DNA of 28,864 nucleotides from SFHK01 sp045538305 (lineage in GTDB: Bacteria; Bacillota; Clostridia; Christensenellales; Aristaeellaceae). Location of the stretch: positions 1 through 28,864 of the forward strand of contig JAZSRC010000030.1 in NCBI GenBank assembly GCA_045538305.1, given 5' to 3'. Made by a program: the position numbers and the translations under genes. Below the pieces are notes generated by a model, which made no database searches, was not told the origin of the DNA, and worked only from the letters and a program-made list of their open reading frames with translations. Positions 18,401-23,538 of the stretch are shown piece after piece; the first letter of the stretch is position 1; every line of letters begins with the position of its first letter.

Positions 18401-19609
18401 GAAGGAAATGCTACCATCACTGCGACCAGCGAAGACGGTGGCTTTACTGCTCAGCTGGTTGTGAATGCCACCCGCATTCATGCAAAGGGTATATCCATTG
18501 AAAGTGCTATGATCGAAAACGGTATTATTGAGATCGTACACTATGAGGAAACGACGCTTTCCGCCGTACTGGATCCGGCAGATACCGAATACACCAGCCT
18601 CGAGTGGAATAGCGATGACGATGAAATCGTGGCCATCGATAGCAACGGCAAGCTGACGGCAGAGTCTGTTGGCGAAGCCACGGTAAGCGTAATGGTAACC
18701 GATTACTTTGGCGATTCTTACAGCGCAATTGTCAAGGTCAGGGTTCTGCCCGTCAGGGTAGAAAGCGTTGAGCTTTCTGTGGACGCCTTGCAGCTGAGGG
18801 TGGGTGCAAGCGAAACGATTCAGGCGATTATAAATCCGGCAAATGCAGACGATTGCACTGTTGTCTGGGAGACTGACGCCAGCCGGATTGTAACCATCTC
18901 TGAGGATGACGATGAAGAAACCCTGAACACCGTTGTGATTACCGCCGGCAATACGCCCGGAAATGCGACGGTAAAGGTTACCACGAATGACGGCGCTTAT
19001 ACCGATTCCATTAATGTAACGGTGCTCGATGCGCTCCGAGTGAAGGCCGAATCCAACCACCACGAGAATAACATCGGTAACGATGTATTCTGGACGATTA
19101 CCTCCGAAAACGTTGTGGGCGATGCGCTGTACTCTGTAGAGATCATGCACGACGACATAAGTGTTTACTCGAGCGATGGCTATGTTGCACAGCCGGAAGC
19201 AAAGGTTACCGATGCCGCTGCAGGCACCTATGTAATTACCGTAATGCTTAAGGATTCCACGGGCGAAGTCGTTCAGACTACCGATACCGTGGTTGTCAAG
19301 GAACAGCTTACCGTTGTAAACGGCAATGAAACCTATGCCTATACCATTATGGAAGGTGAAGGCGATTCTGCAGATAACGTAGCGATTAAGCTGCTTTCCG
19401 CCGTAAATGCGCCTACCACCGTTACGGTTCCTGCCAATGTATATGGTATGAGCATTGTGAGAATTGATACGGAAGCGTTTATGAACATGACAACGCTTAC
19501 CTCTGTATCGCTGCCCGATACCGTAGAAGTAATCGGCGCGCGTGCCTTTAAGGGATGCACATCTCTGACTACGATGACCTCCTACGACGCAAACGATATC
19601 GAAGAATAA
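9440..19609 (+). CDS. Giant secreted multi-Ig (Big_2) surface protein with repeat stalk and C-terminal LRR
   Basis: A 3,389-residue predicted exported protein. Start: ATG at 9440, 5 bases after GGAGGG (9429-9434), giving a clear signal peptide (MKNRWIAFLL..., cleavage after VSA, residue 23). Order: 26 pentapeptides of type PADET (41-170); an SH3-like segment (about 176-260, with VVYVISRVNIG and LKVAYALEDG); a 24-residue repeat in 2.5 copies (315-375); about 33 Ig-like Big_2 domains (about 405-3198), most in a three-domain super-repeat of about 250-257 residues; an Ig-like domain (about 3199-3290) resembling that of the upstream secreted trio; and a short BspA-type LRR (about 3331-3389, with RIDTEAFMNMTTLTSVSLP). 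No LPXTG motif, SLH, choline-binding, dockerin or C-terminal membrane helix is seen, so the attachment mode is unknown. Big_2 proteins of this size are usually adhesins or matrix proteins; that role is inferred. Confidence 0.93.
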   Translation: MKNRWIAFLLVLAMLITGIPVSAEEPGIQVVETEQLLSETPAEEIPAEEKPAEETPADEIPADETPAEETPAEETPADEIPADETLADEIPANETLADETPADEIPADVTPAEETPADEIPADETPADETPSDEIPVEDAPAEETPADETPVDEIPADETPAEETPVDEAASEEIDYTKYADDNLWFEKGYAMADKGAKAFDDASASDAFGEFKKDTVVYVISRVNIGESKDRLKVAYALEDGIHTAFVSASKIRPLSEEEVSEYLDEEAEDAEYAYEKADDEYPLALISFELYETEEPDDMPEQSPVISATPDEIVTETATKDEAEEETPVVPEEPEEIVTETATEDEAEEETPVVPEEPEEIITETATEDEAELPPVPETVPDIPDLSDGSKGSDEKTVIDVASVSIQITPAKIGVGEKAELIITAFDSDGNETQTDMDIVSSMPGVAEVNETGLIVGKKAGTAVFTATAANGVSANASITVMNAPSSITLSETVIIIGEDSTKQLTYTLDNGSWGSVEWKSGNELVVTVDDDGTIQAVGLGAAAVQVRTYNGLIATCAVTVMAEPNDIILTANEIELDEGESATLQASFTGDTYGVVEYKVAEGDDEIVIIDLGGNKVQINGVYNGEATVIATVQNHLEGETYTAQCVVTVNPVIASIAFKNERRTVGYKERMSLEPVAYDARGNEIATTFTYKTSKSSYVSVNAEGVYGARKGSANIHVVAANGTASNKVKITTVSEPSKVTVSADSSVMLAGDTLQMKATIPSGQAGAVKWISEFENIASVDPVTGVVTAHEPGTVRIKAQAYNGKSGMYTITVTVPPTAIRFASAAYSVDEGAVIAPELIMEPAGAFGEVEYTIEYTDEEYVIASVSEGGDVSGITSGEATLKAAVYSDTLGGMLTAETRITVVPAPFEIVLKNERRTIGYRERMSLDPVAYDVRGNEVETTFTYKSSKTSYITVNASGAYGYRKGTASVKVIAANGVESQAVSIKVVSEPSKVTISNKTARMQVGATLLLSATLPSGQAGAIKWISENDQYATVDPVTGEVKAIAVGTVRIKAEAYNGKNAICTLTITEPPVAIAFPASQFEVAEGASIETGIIIAPEGSFADVKYEITDNDDDFVIATVDDNGVVTGVASGVAHLKATVYDEINHKTLTAMADVTVTQAIVKIDFLNERRSVGLKERMSLEPVAYDGRGNVVDTAFTYKTSSSRYVSVNSEGVYGAAKGSANVHVVAENGFASEKVKITTAAAPTKVTVSAAVNQMAVGDILSLKATLPSGQAGAIEWFSEDDAIASVDPVTGAIAANGIGTVRIKAQAYNNVSGIYTISVKEAPEAIVFAEAEYTVYEGQSVDALLVMQPAGSFAIASYEISDNDEEYEIASVDAAGKVTGHYSGEALLTATVYNAKLNETFEATAIIHILPSVNTIEFKNDRRTIGLSERMSLEPVAYDARGNEVETTFTYKTSKSSYVSVNAEGVYGARKGTANIHVVAANGVKSKTVSIKTVTAPSKVTLNQTTAMIRVGDTLELTAKLSSGQAGSIKWISEFESIATVDEKTGLVQALDTGVVRIKAQTYNGKSAICTVTVFVPPTSVAFTESGYTVYEGEKITTNVVLGPDGAYGIVSYEIKDADEEYVIASVDADGVVTGNVSGKATLKAVTYNDETELTYTAETEITVLPAPCKVELLNSRRTIGRYETMDLEPVAYDGRGNVIETTFKYKTSKSSYVSISNNCVYGKSKGSANIQVVAENGVASDTVKITTVTAPSKISLKNKTAVISETGYVKLVPVFASGEAGAVSWTSANPAIAEVDANGVVYARSYGDVEITVKTYNGKTAKGTVSVRYEPTGVAFDVDETLVGEKGTKTLLAKLPENCAGSITYTSTNPYVATVNSVTGLVTGIRQGKAKIVATTINNLTGETFTDTYDLTVTPEPVSFKITEDRRTIGINEELPLNVIAYDEFGNVTEGSFTYSSNRTKYGTVNAEGVVLGKYVGYTNITVKTYNGLTQTIRMNVVKAPGSVKITAPATTISEKDTLQLKATTNTATTGSVTWESSEIGVATVDAKTGYLTAVGFGETVITAISYNGRKATVTITVKYEPTSVSFDSDTAIIGEGAKKVITAKIPEDCFGPIVYASLNPTVATVDPVTGQVTALSQGECVITATVQNRNFDPVQTYTDECTITVTPKPVKIVMSLERTKIGLNEIMALNPVAIDADGNETDGAFTYASSRSTYVKVNAQGEVNGLRKGYSDITIRTYNGVSIKGRITVVAAPTSIKLDKTSERISEIGTLQLTAKLGGSGVGAYTWASDNQEVCRVDQNGLVTAVQFGTAKITATTYNGRVAECLVKVCYEPVSIEFENDSITVGEGDEVKASATLGDDYIGTITYVSLDPEIAKVDAATGVVTGVLSGETKIIATARNNKDNYDVFDECVVTVTPAPARVEILTTRTTIGYRETMAIEAVSYDARGNLVEGNLKLKTSKAAIVKIIDPMKVYGEYYGTATIRVVAYNDVFASINIKVVAAPTSVKLNHSNIDMIIGNPSVPLTATINSGSATTIVWEVENPEILEVDQTGRLTALAYGTTRVKASAHNGKYALCTVNVYEAPQSVTLDCESMTIGVGETRKLTATLNEKAAGEITWESSDSAKVSVDNTGKITAKAIGSATITATTFNGKTDSCLVTVIPAPKDDDFKLSETSITIGVGQTYDINQLIELADGVGTTFSYAHETPTVASIDAKGLITAKKAGTARVAADTHNGIRRILTVNVKAAPSKVTVSVDQPILYLGETATLTITLPNGILPIVRVESADPEICRVESDLRTLTAVGIGKTTITVTTYNNKTATINMEIRQHVESIELDRTEVSIVHYDELTLVATVLPETAFDRTVTWSSSDDTKVSVDDNGRITAVNITDTPVTITATTNDSRALTATCLVTVTPVRVQDIRFDTTQIDLEKNREMDISSILVFTPANADNKNVSFISSQDSIISVSDSGVIKALGHEGNATITATSEDGGFTAQLVVNATRIHAKGISIESAMIENGIIEIVHYEETTLSAVLDPADTEYTSLEWNSDDDEIVAIDSNGKLTAESVGEATVSVMVTDYFGDSYSAIVKVRVLPVRVESVELSVDALQLRVGASETIQAIINPANADDCTVVWETDASRIVTISEDDDEETLNTVVITAGNTPGNATVKVTTNDGAYTDSINVTVLDALRVKAESNHHENNIGNDVFWTITSENVVGDALYSVEIMHDDISVYSSDGYVAQPEAKVTDAAAGTYVITVMLKDSTGEVVQTTDTVVVKEQLTVVNGNETYAYTIMEGEGDSADNVAIKLLSAVNAPTTVTVPANVYGMSIVRIDTEAFMNMTTLTSVSLPDTVEVIGARAFKGCTSLTTMTSYDANDIEE
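9560..9946 (+). repeat. 15-bp in-frame tandem repeat encoding 26 PA(D/E)E(T/I) pentapeptides
   Basis: Residues 41-170 of the giant protein read as 26 consecutive pentapeptides (PAEET, PADEI, PADET and close variants such as LADEI, PANET, PVDEA). At DNA level the 15-base units differ mainly at third positions and in CCT/CCC/CCG proline codons. The product is acidic and proline-rich, likely an extended stalk just after the signal peptide. Unit length is a multiple of 3, so copy-number change would keep the frame. Confidence 0.92.
10382..10564 (+). repeat. 72-bp in-frame tandem repeat, 2.5 copies
   Basis: Units at 10382-10453, 10454-10525 and a partial third at 10526-10564 encode EIVTETATxDEAEEETPVVP followed by EEPE. 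Units 1 and 2 differ at only 3 of 72 bases, so the duplication is recent. It forms a second acidic, Thr/Pro-rich spacer between the SH3-like segment and the Ig array. Confidence 0.92.
10658..17227 (+). repeat. Super-repeat of three Ig-like domains, about 750-771 bp per unit, eight full units plus a partial ninth
   Basis: Each unit has an A domain (hallmark RRTIGxxERMSLEPVAYD in the central units, followed by TFTYKTSKSSYVSVN), a B domain (LPSGQAGAIKWISE...ASVDPVTG...VRIKAQAYNGK) and a C domain (YTVYEGE...EVYEI.DDDEEYVIASVD.DGVVTG...GEATLKATVYN). A domains begin near 10658, 11411, 12182, 12949, 13711, 14479, 15228, 15982 and 16736, a regular spacing of 749-771 bases. Units 1-4 (11411-14478) are most alike; the first and the last ones are more diverged. 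After the ninth A-B pair the array continues with about seven single, less regular Big_2 domains. Confidence 0.9.
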
Positions 19610-19612
19610 GCA

Positions 19613-19646
19613 GAAGGGGCTTCCGGAATTCTCCGGAGGCCCCTTC
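19613..19646 (+). terminator. Strong hairpin directly after the giant gene
   Basis: A 15-bp GC-rich stem (19613-19627 with 19632-19646, one G-U pair) with loop ATTC, beginning 3 bases after the stop. It lacks a T-run on the plus strand; it probably acts with the next hairpin or protects the 3' end of the 10-kb transcript. Confidence 0.65.
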
Positions 19647-19655
19647 CAAAAATGG

Positions 19656-19710
19656 ATGCGCCAATGAGCAGGATCATATTCACTCATTGGCGCATTTATT
19701 ATTTCCTTTT
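19656..19710 (+). terminator. Bidirectional terminator between convergent genes
   Basis: A perfect 13-bp stem (ATGCGCCAATGAG at 19656-19668 with CTCATTGGCGCAT at 19683-19695) and a 14-base loop. On the plus strand it is followed by TTATTATTTCCTTTT; read on the minus strand it is followed by CCATTTTTGG. It sits between the convergent ends of the giant gene and the permease gene, whose stop lies in the T-rich tail. Confidence 0.82.
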
Positions 19711-20949
19711 CCTGGATTTCTTTTTCGGGTTCGTGGCTGTATATACCGGCGCTTCGGCATTATGCGGCGCTTCTGGTTCCGGGCTTGTTTGCACAGGCTC
19801 TTCGTCCGGGAGTACGCTTTGGATAAGAATTTTGCACTCTTCAAAAGGCTCAGGCATTCGTTGATCGATATATTCTTTTGCAAGGGTATAAATTACTGAA
19901 GAGATAGGAACAAAGAGAAGCATGCCGACAATGCCCATAAACGCGCCGCCAAGCGTTACTGCCATCAGCGTAATGTAGGCAGGGAGCCCTACCGATTCGC
20001 CGACTACGCGGGGATATATGACATTTCCTTCAATCTGCTGAATAACGGTAAAAAGCAACACGAATATCAGGGCTTCGGTAGGGCTTTCCAGCAGTATCAT
20101 CAGCGCGCCTATGCCAAGGGACATGAATGCGCCGACATAGGGAATCAGTGCAAGTACAATGGTTAAGCTGCAAATGGAAAGCGCGTATGGAATTCCAAAG
20201 ATGGTCATACCGATAAACAGGATACCGCCAAGAATGACGGACTCCAGACACTGTCTGGATAGGAATGTGCTGAAGGTGCTGGCAAACAGCCGACATACTT
20301 TGCAAATATAGGCGGCGGCATTTTTTGGAAGAATGGCATAGGTGCAGCGCGCTGCAGAGTGGCAGATGCGCTTTTTGTCGAGTAATACATAAATGGCAAA
20401 AATGATGCTCATTACGCCGCTGGTTACCGAACTGAAAAGCGAAACCGCCGTGTTCATGGTTACTCCGGCAATTTTGCTGATGTTTCCGGTAAACCAGTTT
20501 TTAATTCCGTCCAATATATGCTGGAAATCGAAGTGGTGCTGTTCCTCCATAAAGCGATTGATAAACGCTTCTATGTCGGCTGAGTTCGCAATCACGATAT
20601 TATACAGGTTGTTGATGGCACTTGTCAACTGAGGAATAAAGAATATGAGTATTGCCGCGATTACAAGTGGCGTAAACACCAATACCATTATGAAGCTTAA
20701 CCGCATGCGCCACTTGTCGTCCAGCCTTTTATGCTTGTCCAGCTTCCTTAACAGCGCTTCTGCACCGCGCAGCGGTACATTCATTACAAGCGCGATACCA
20801 ATGCCGACAAGAAGGGGAGAGAACGTTGTCAGAATCTGGTTACCAACTTTGGCCAGCTTTCCAATATTCATAACCGCTGCATACAAAAGTACACCAAACG
20901 TAATGGCTGGCATCCAGTGTAACCAGCGTTGATTGCCTTTATTTTTCAT
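19699..20949 (-). CDS. AI-2E/PerM-family membrane permease
   Basis: A 416-residue polytopic membrane protein of the AI-2E transporter (UPF0118/PerM) family. Seen: early hydrophobic segments (HWMPAITFGVLLYAAVMNIG and TTFSPLLVGIGIALVMNVPL), a soluble loop rich in FINRFMEEQHHFDFQHIL, then several C-terminal membrane segments with ALIPYVGAFMSLGIGALMIL and the family block GNVIYPRVVGESVGLP. The tail is hydrophilic and ends in KKKSRKRK. The ATG at 20949 follows GGAG by 7 bases; an upstream-extended frame would run through the murA terminator. It is the last minus-strand gene here, 116 bases after murA with a terminator between, so it may have its own weak promoter or depend on read-through. Family members export varied small molecules or act in ion exchange; no substrate can be assigned. 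Confidence 0.88.
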   Translation of the reverse strand: MKNKGNQRWLHWMPAITFGVLLYAAVMNIGKLAKVGNQILTTFSPLLVGIGIALVMNVPLRGAEALLRKLDKHKRLDDKWRMRLSFIMVLVFTPLVIAAILIFFIPQLTSAINNLYNIVIANSADIEAFINRFMEEQHHFDFQHILDGIKNWFTGNISKIAGVTMNTAVSLFSSVTSGVMSIIFAIYVLLDKKRICHSAARCTYAILPKNAAAYICKVCRLFASTFSTFLSRQCLESVILGGILFIGMTIFGIPYALSICSLTIVLALIPYVGAFMSLGIGALMILLESPTEALIFVLLFTVIQQIEGNVIYPRVVGESVGLPAYITLMAVTLGGAFMGIVGMLLFVPISSVIYTLAKEYIDQRMPEPFEECKILIQSVLPDEEPVQTSPEPEAPHNAEAPVYTATNPKKKSRKRK

Positions 20950-21010
20950 TTTTTTTCTCCAATTCCGGCGTACGCCCAGATTAATAACATTACAATGAAA
21001 TGTGAATGAA

Positions 21011-21051
21011 AAACGCCGAATGCAAACGCTTACTGCGCATGAATTCGGCGT
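21011..21051 (-). terminator. Rho-independent terminator after murA
   Basis: Arms at 21043-21051 and 21013-21021 (ACGCCGAAT with ATTCGGCGT on the minus strand) form a perfect 9-bp stem with a 21-base loop, followed on the minus strand by TTTTTCATTCACATTTCATT. The murA stop lies 15 bases upstream. Confidence 0.7.
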
Positions 21052-21065
21052 ATTCTCTATGATCA

Positions 21066-22352
21066 TTACAACGGGCAGAAGAGGCTGTCATCAGGATACT
21101 GCCTGCGTGTGACGTCTGCGCCAAGCACACGAAGCTTTTCATCGATGCGCTCATATCCGCGAAGAATGTATTGCATACCGGAGATTTCGGATTTTCCCTC
21201 TGCAATCAGGGCTGCGATAATCATTGCAGCTCCCGCGCGAAGGTCGGTAGCGGTAATACGTGTACCATGCAGACGGTCGACGCCCTCTACCAGTGCGGTT
21301 CTGTCGAGCACGCGGATATTTGCGCCCATTCGCCGGAGCTCATCCACATAGCGGAAGCGGTTTTCAAAAACGGTTTCCGTTACGATGCTGGAACCCGGAA
21401 CCGTGGAAAGCATTGCCGTCATCGGCTGCTGAAGGTCGGTCGGAAAACCGGGATATACTTGCGTTTTGATGTTCAGCGGGCGAAGCGCACCTTCCGAACG
21501 CACGCGAATCCAGTCGTCGGCGTCTGTAACATGTACGCCCATTTCCAGAAGCTTGGCGGTCAGCGACTCCATATGCGTGGGAATTGCGCCACGAATTAAT
21601 ACGTCGCCCTTTGTTGCTGCGGCAGCAATCATAAGCGTACCGGTTTCAATCTGATCGGGAATTACTGCGTATGTGGAACCGTGCAGAGGGCGGCCGCCGC
21701 GAATTCGGATTACATCTGTTCCAGCGCCCTTCACCCATGCGCCCATGGAGGACAAGAAGTTTGCGGTATCTACAATGTGAGGCTCCTTGGCTGCATTGTG
21801 GATTGTGGTGTTCCCCTTTGCGCATACAGCGGTCAGCATTGTGTTAATGGTCGCGCCTACCGACGGGAAATCGAGAAACACTTCTTTGCCTTCAAAATTT
21901 GCAGTTGTTTCGGCGTCAATAACGCCGCCGTTCAATTCTACATGCACACCCAATGCAGAAAGCCCCTTGATGGTATAGTCAATCGGACGGTTTCCGATAT
22001 CGCATCCGCCGGGCATGGGAACGTGCGCAGAGCCCAGCCTGCCCAGCAGTACCGGCAAAAGGTAATAAGATGCACGCATCTTGTGCACCAGGTTGTAAGG
22101 CGGATCGTTTCTGGAAATACCTCGGGGATCGATGCGCATTACGCCGTTTTGAAAATCAACATCAGCGCCAAGCCACCTAAGCATATCCACCAGGCAGTAT
22201 ACGTCATCGATATCGGGAAGGTTTTCTATTGTCGAAGGGGAGGATGCCAGCAGTGCGGCGGGAATGATGGCAACGGCGGCATTTTTACCGCCGGAAACTG
22301 TCACTTCGCCTACAAGGCGCGTTCCACCCTGAATACACAATGTTTCGATCAT
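21066..22352 (-). CDS. murA: UDP-N-acetylglucosamine 1-carboxyvinyltransferase
   Basis: A 428-residue cytoplasmic enzyme that transfers enolpyruvate from PEP to UDP-GlcNAc, the first committed step of peptidoglycan synthesis. Seen: SGGKNAA with Lys23, the active-site loop PGGCDIGNRPID with Cys117 (the residue alkylated by fosfomycin; Cys115 in E. coli), and YPGFPTDLQQPMTAML, which holds the catalytic Asp. Length fits the family. The start at 22352 (MIETLCIQGG) has an AGAGGA site just upstream; a longer frame would overlap the fmdB-like gene. It is 47 bases downstream of that gene and shares its promoter. Many Gram-positive bacteria carry a second copy (murZ/murA2), so which paralogue this is remains open. 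Confidence 0.96.
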   Translation of the reverse strand: MIETLCIQGGTRLVGEVTVSGGKNAAVAIIPAALLASSPSTIENLPDIDDVYCLVDMLRWLGADVDFQNGVMRIDPRGISRNDPPYNLVHKMRASYYLLPVLLGRLGSAHVPMPGGCDIGNRPIDYTIKGLSALGVHVELNGGVIDAETTANFEGKEVFLDFPSVGATINTMLTAVCAKGNTTIHNAAKEPHIVDTANFLSSMGAWVKGAGTDVIRIRGGRPLHGSTYAVIPDQIETGTLMIAAAATKGDVLIRGAIPTHMESLTAKLLEMGVHVTDADDWIRVRSEGALRPLNIKTQVYPGFPTDLQQPMTAMLSTVPGSSIVTETVFENRFRYVDELRRMGANIRVLDRTALVEGVDRLHGTRITATDLRAGAAMIIAALIAEGKSEISGMQYILRGYERIDEKLRVLGADVTRRQYPDDSLFCPL

Positions 22353-22399
22353 GATATCCTCTTTCCGGATACGCGGAATGTTCCGCTTATTCCAGGAAG

Positions 22400-22603
22400 T
22401 TATTTGCCGCAGCCTGCACAGCCGGAGCAATTGCCTTGACAGCCGCTGGTCGACGCCTTGGCGCCGAAAGCACATTTCCCATTCCATACCCGCTGCGCTT
22501 TGGTTTGGCAGTCAGGACAAAACGCTTCGTCTTTTTTGGAAATTGGGAGCAATTCATCAAACCGTTTTCCGCATTCCGGACAACGGAAGCTGTACATCGG
22601 CAT
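22400..22603 (-). CDS. FmdB-family zinc ribbon protein with Cys-rich tail
   Basis: A 67-residue protein starting MPMYSFRCPECGKRFDEL, the standard opening of the FmdB putative regulatory zinc ribbon family, with zinc ligands C8, C11, C29 and C32. The C-terminal tail adds five cysteines (C44, C55, C59, C62, C65). GAGGG (22611-22615) is 7 bases upstream of the ATG. It is the first gene after a strong promoter and precedes murA. Its biochemical role is not established; members occur widely as small single-domain proteins. Confidence 0.87.
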   Translation of the reverse strand: MPMYSFRCPECGKRFDELLPISKKDEAFCPDCQTKAQRVWNGKCAFGAKASTSGCQGNCSGCAGCGK

Positions 22604-22640
22604 ATAACATCCCTCACTTGATCATAAGCACGCTCTATAC

Positions 22641-22669
22641 ATTATACACGTTTTACAACGCGCAATCAA
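22641..22669 (-). promoter_or_regulatory. Sigma-A-type promoter for fmdB-like gene and murA
   Basis: On the minus strand TTGATT (22669-22664), a 17-base spacer and a perfect TATAAT (22646-22641). The predicted start near 22634 leaves a leader of about 30 bases before the ATG at 22603. Confidence 0.82.
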
Positions 22670-22721
22670 GTTATTTCTCGATCAAGCGTGTGAGAAACGT
22701 TGAAAATTTGGCAAACAAGTT

Positions 22722-22739
22722 GTAAACGGATGTATCCGT
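22722..22739 (-). terminator. Weak possible terminator after proC
   Basis: On the minus strand ACGGA-TACA-TCCGT (22739-22726) forms a 5-bp stem followed by TTACAACTTGTTTG. The stem is short and the T-run broken; it is the only candidate between proC and the next promoter. Confidence 0.25.
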
Positions 22740-22752
22740 GCGATAATCTCCA

Positions 22753-23538
22753 TTATTTTTTGCTCATTACCGCGTCTACTGCATCCATGAACGCGGAGCG
22801 CATCCCTGCTTTTTCAAGGGCTTGTACACCCAATATCGTGGTCCCGGCAGGCGAGCATACGCCGTCTTTGATCTGACCGGGATGCATACCGCTTTCCAAC
22901 TGCATTTTTGCCGTGCCCAGAACCATTTGGCTGGCCAGCTGATAGGACAATTTGCGGGGAATGCCGTATTTGACAGCGGCGTCTGAAAGCGCTTCAATTA
23001 CCATAGCGATAAACGCGGGGCCGCAGCCCGCTACGGCGGCGCCGGCGCTCATCAGGTGGGAGGGGAGGAATACTACTGTTCCGCACTGATTGAACATGGA
23101 CACAATCTGTGCATGCTCATCTTCAGGCAGAGAATGGCGGTTCTCAAACATAAACACGCCGGCTCCAACGCTTGATGGAGTGTTGGGCATAATGTACAGG
23201 TGGGGGGTATTCGGATGAAGCAAAGCCTCGTATTTTTCAAAATTATAGTCGTTGATTACGGACAGCACCATTTTTCCATGCAAAAGGTCGCGGCATTCAT
23301 CCAACAGCTTTTCAATGTGATAGGGCTTTACGGCAAACAATACGGCGTCGGAGGCTTCGATTACTCCGGCAATATCCGAACAGATGTTGAAATGAAGCTC
23401 GTTTTGAAACTCCTGAAGCTTTTCCGGATGATGTCCGCAGACATATACGTTTTTTGCTTCAATTGCTTTGGTATTGATCAGTCCCCGAATGAGCGCAGAA
23501 CCCATATTCCCTGCGCCAATAAACCCAAGTGTTTTCAT
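22753..23538 (-). CDS. proC: Pyrroline-5-carboxylate reductase
   Basis: A 261-residue NAD(P)H-dependent enzyme converting 1-pyrroline-5-carboxylate to L-proline, the last step of proline synthesis. Seen: the N-terminal Rossmann motif GFIGAGNMGSAL (residues 5-16), VLFAVKPYHIEKLL, MPNTPSSVGAG, GCGPAFIAMVIEALSDAAV, and the family signature near the C-terminus (VCSPAGTTILGVQALEKAG). The start overlaps the end of the DUF2974 gene by ATGA (23535-23538) and has AGGAGG just upstream, so it is translationally coupled to that gene. It is the last gene of the four-gene operon that begins with the response regulator. Confidence 0.95.
   Translation of the reverse strand: MKTLGFIGAGNMGSALIRGLINTKAIEAKNVYVCGHHPEKLQEFQNELHFNICSDIAGVIEASDAVLFAVKPYHIEKLLDECRDLLHGKMVLSVINDYNFEKYEALLHPNTPHLYIMPNTPSSVGAGVFMFENRHSLPEDEHAQIVSMFNQCGTVVFLPSHLMSAGAAVAGCGPAFIAMVIEALSDAAVKYGIPRKLSYQLASQMVLGTAKMQLESGMHPGQIKDGVCSPAGTTILGVQALEKAGMRSAFMDAVDAVMSKK

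Noticed and set aside
16151..19687. A 1,178-codon open frame on the minus strand opposite the giant gene, with several shorter ones further left (for example 12431-13612 and 9953-11359).
   Set aside because: The long frame is in register with the sense codons, so it needs only the absence of TTA, CTA and TCA in the gene, and these codons are rare here. Its start lies beyond the terminator, there is no ribosome binding site, and the translation has no recognisable domain while the sense strand has clear Ig repeats.
20950..21010. Possible promoter for the permease gene (TTCACA with TAATCT, or TATTAA).
   Set aside because: The best -10 candidates match only 3-4 of 6 bases and their -35 partners are poor; left unassigned.
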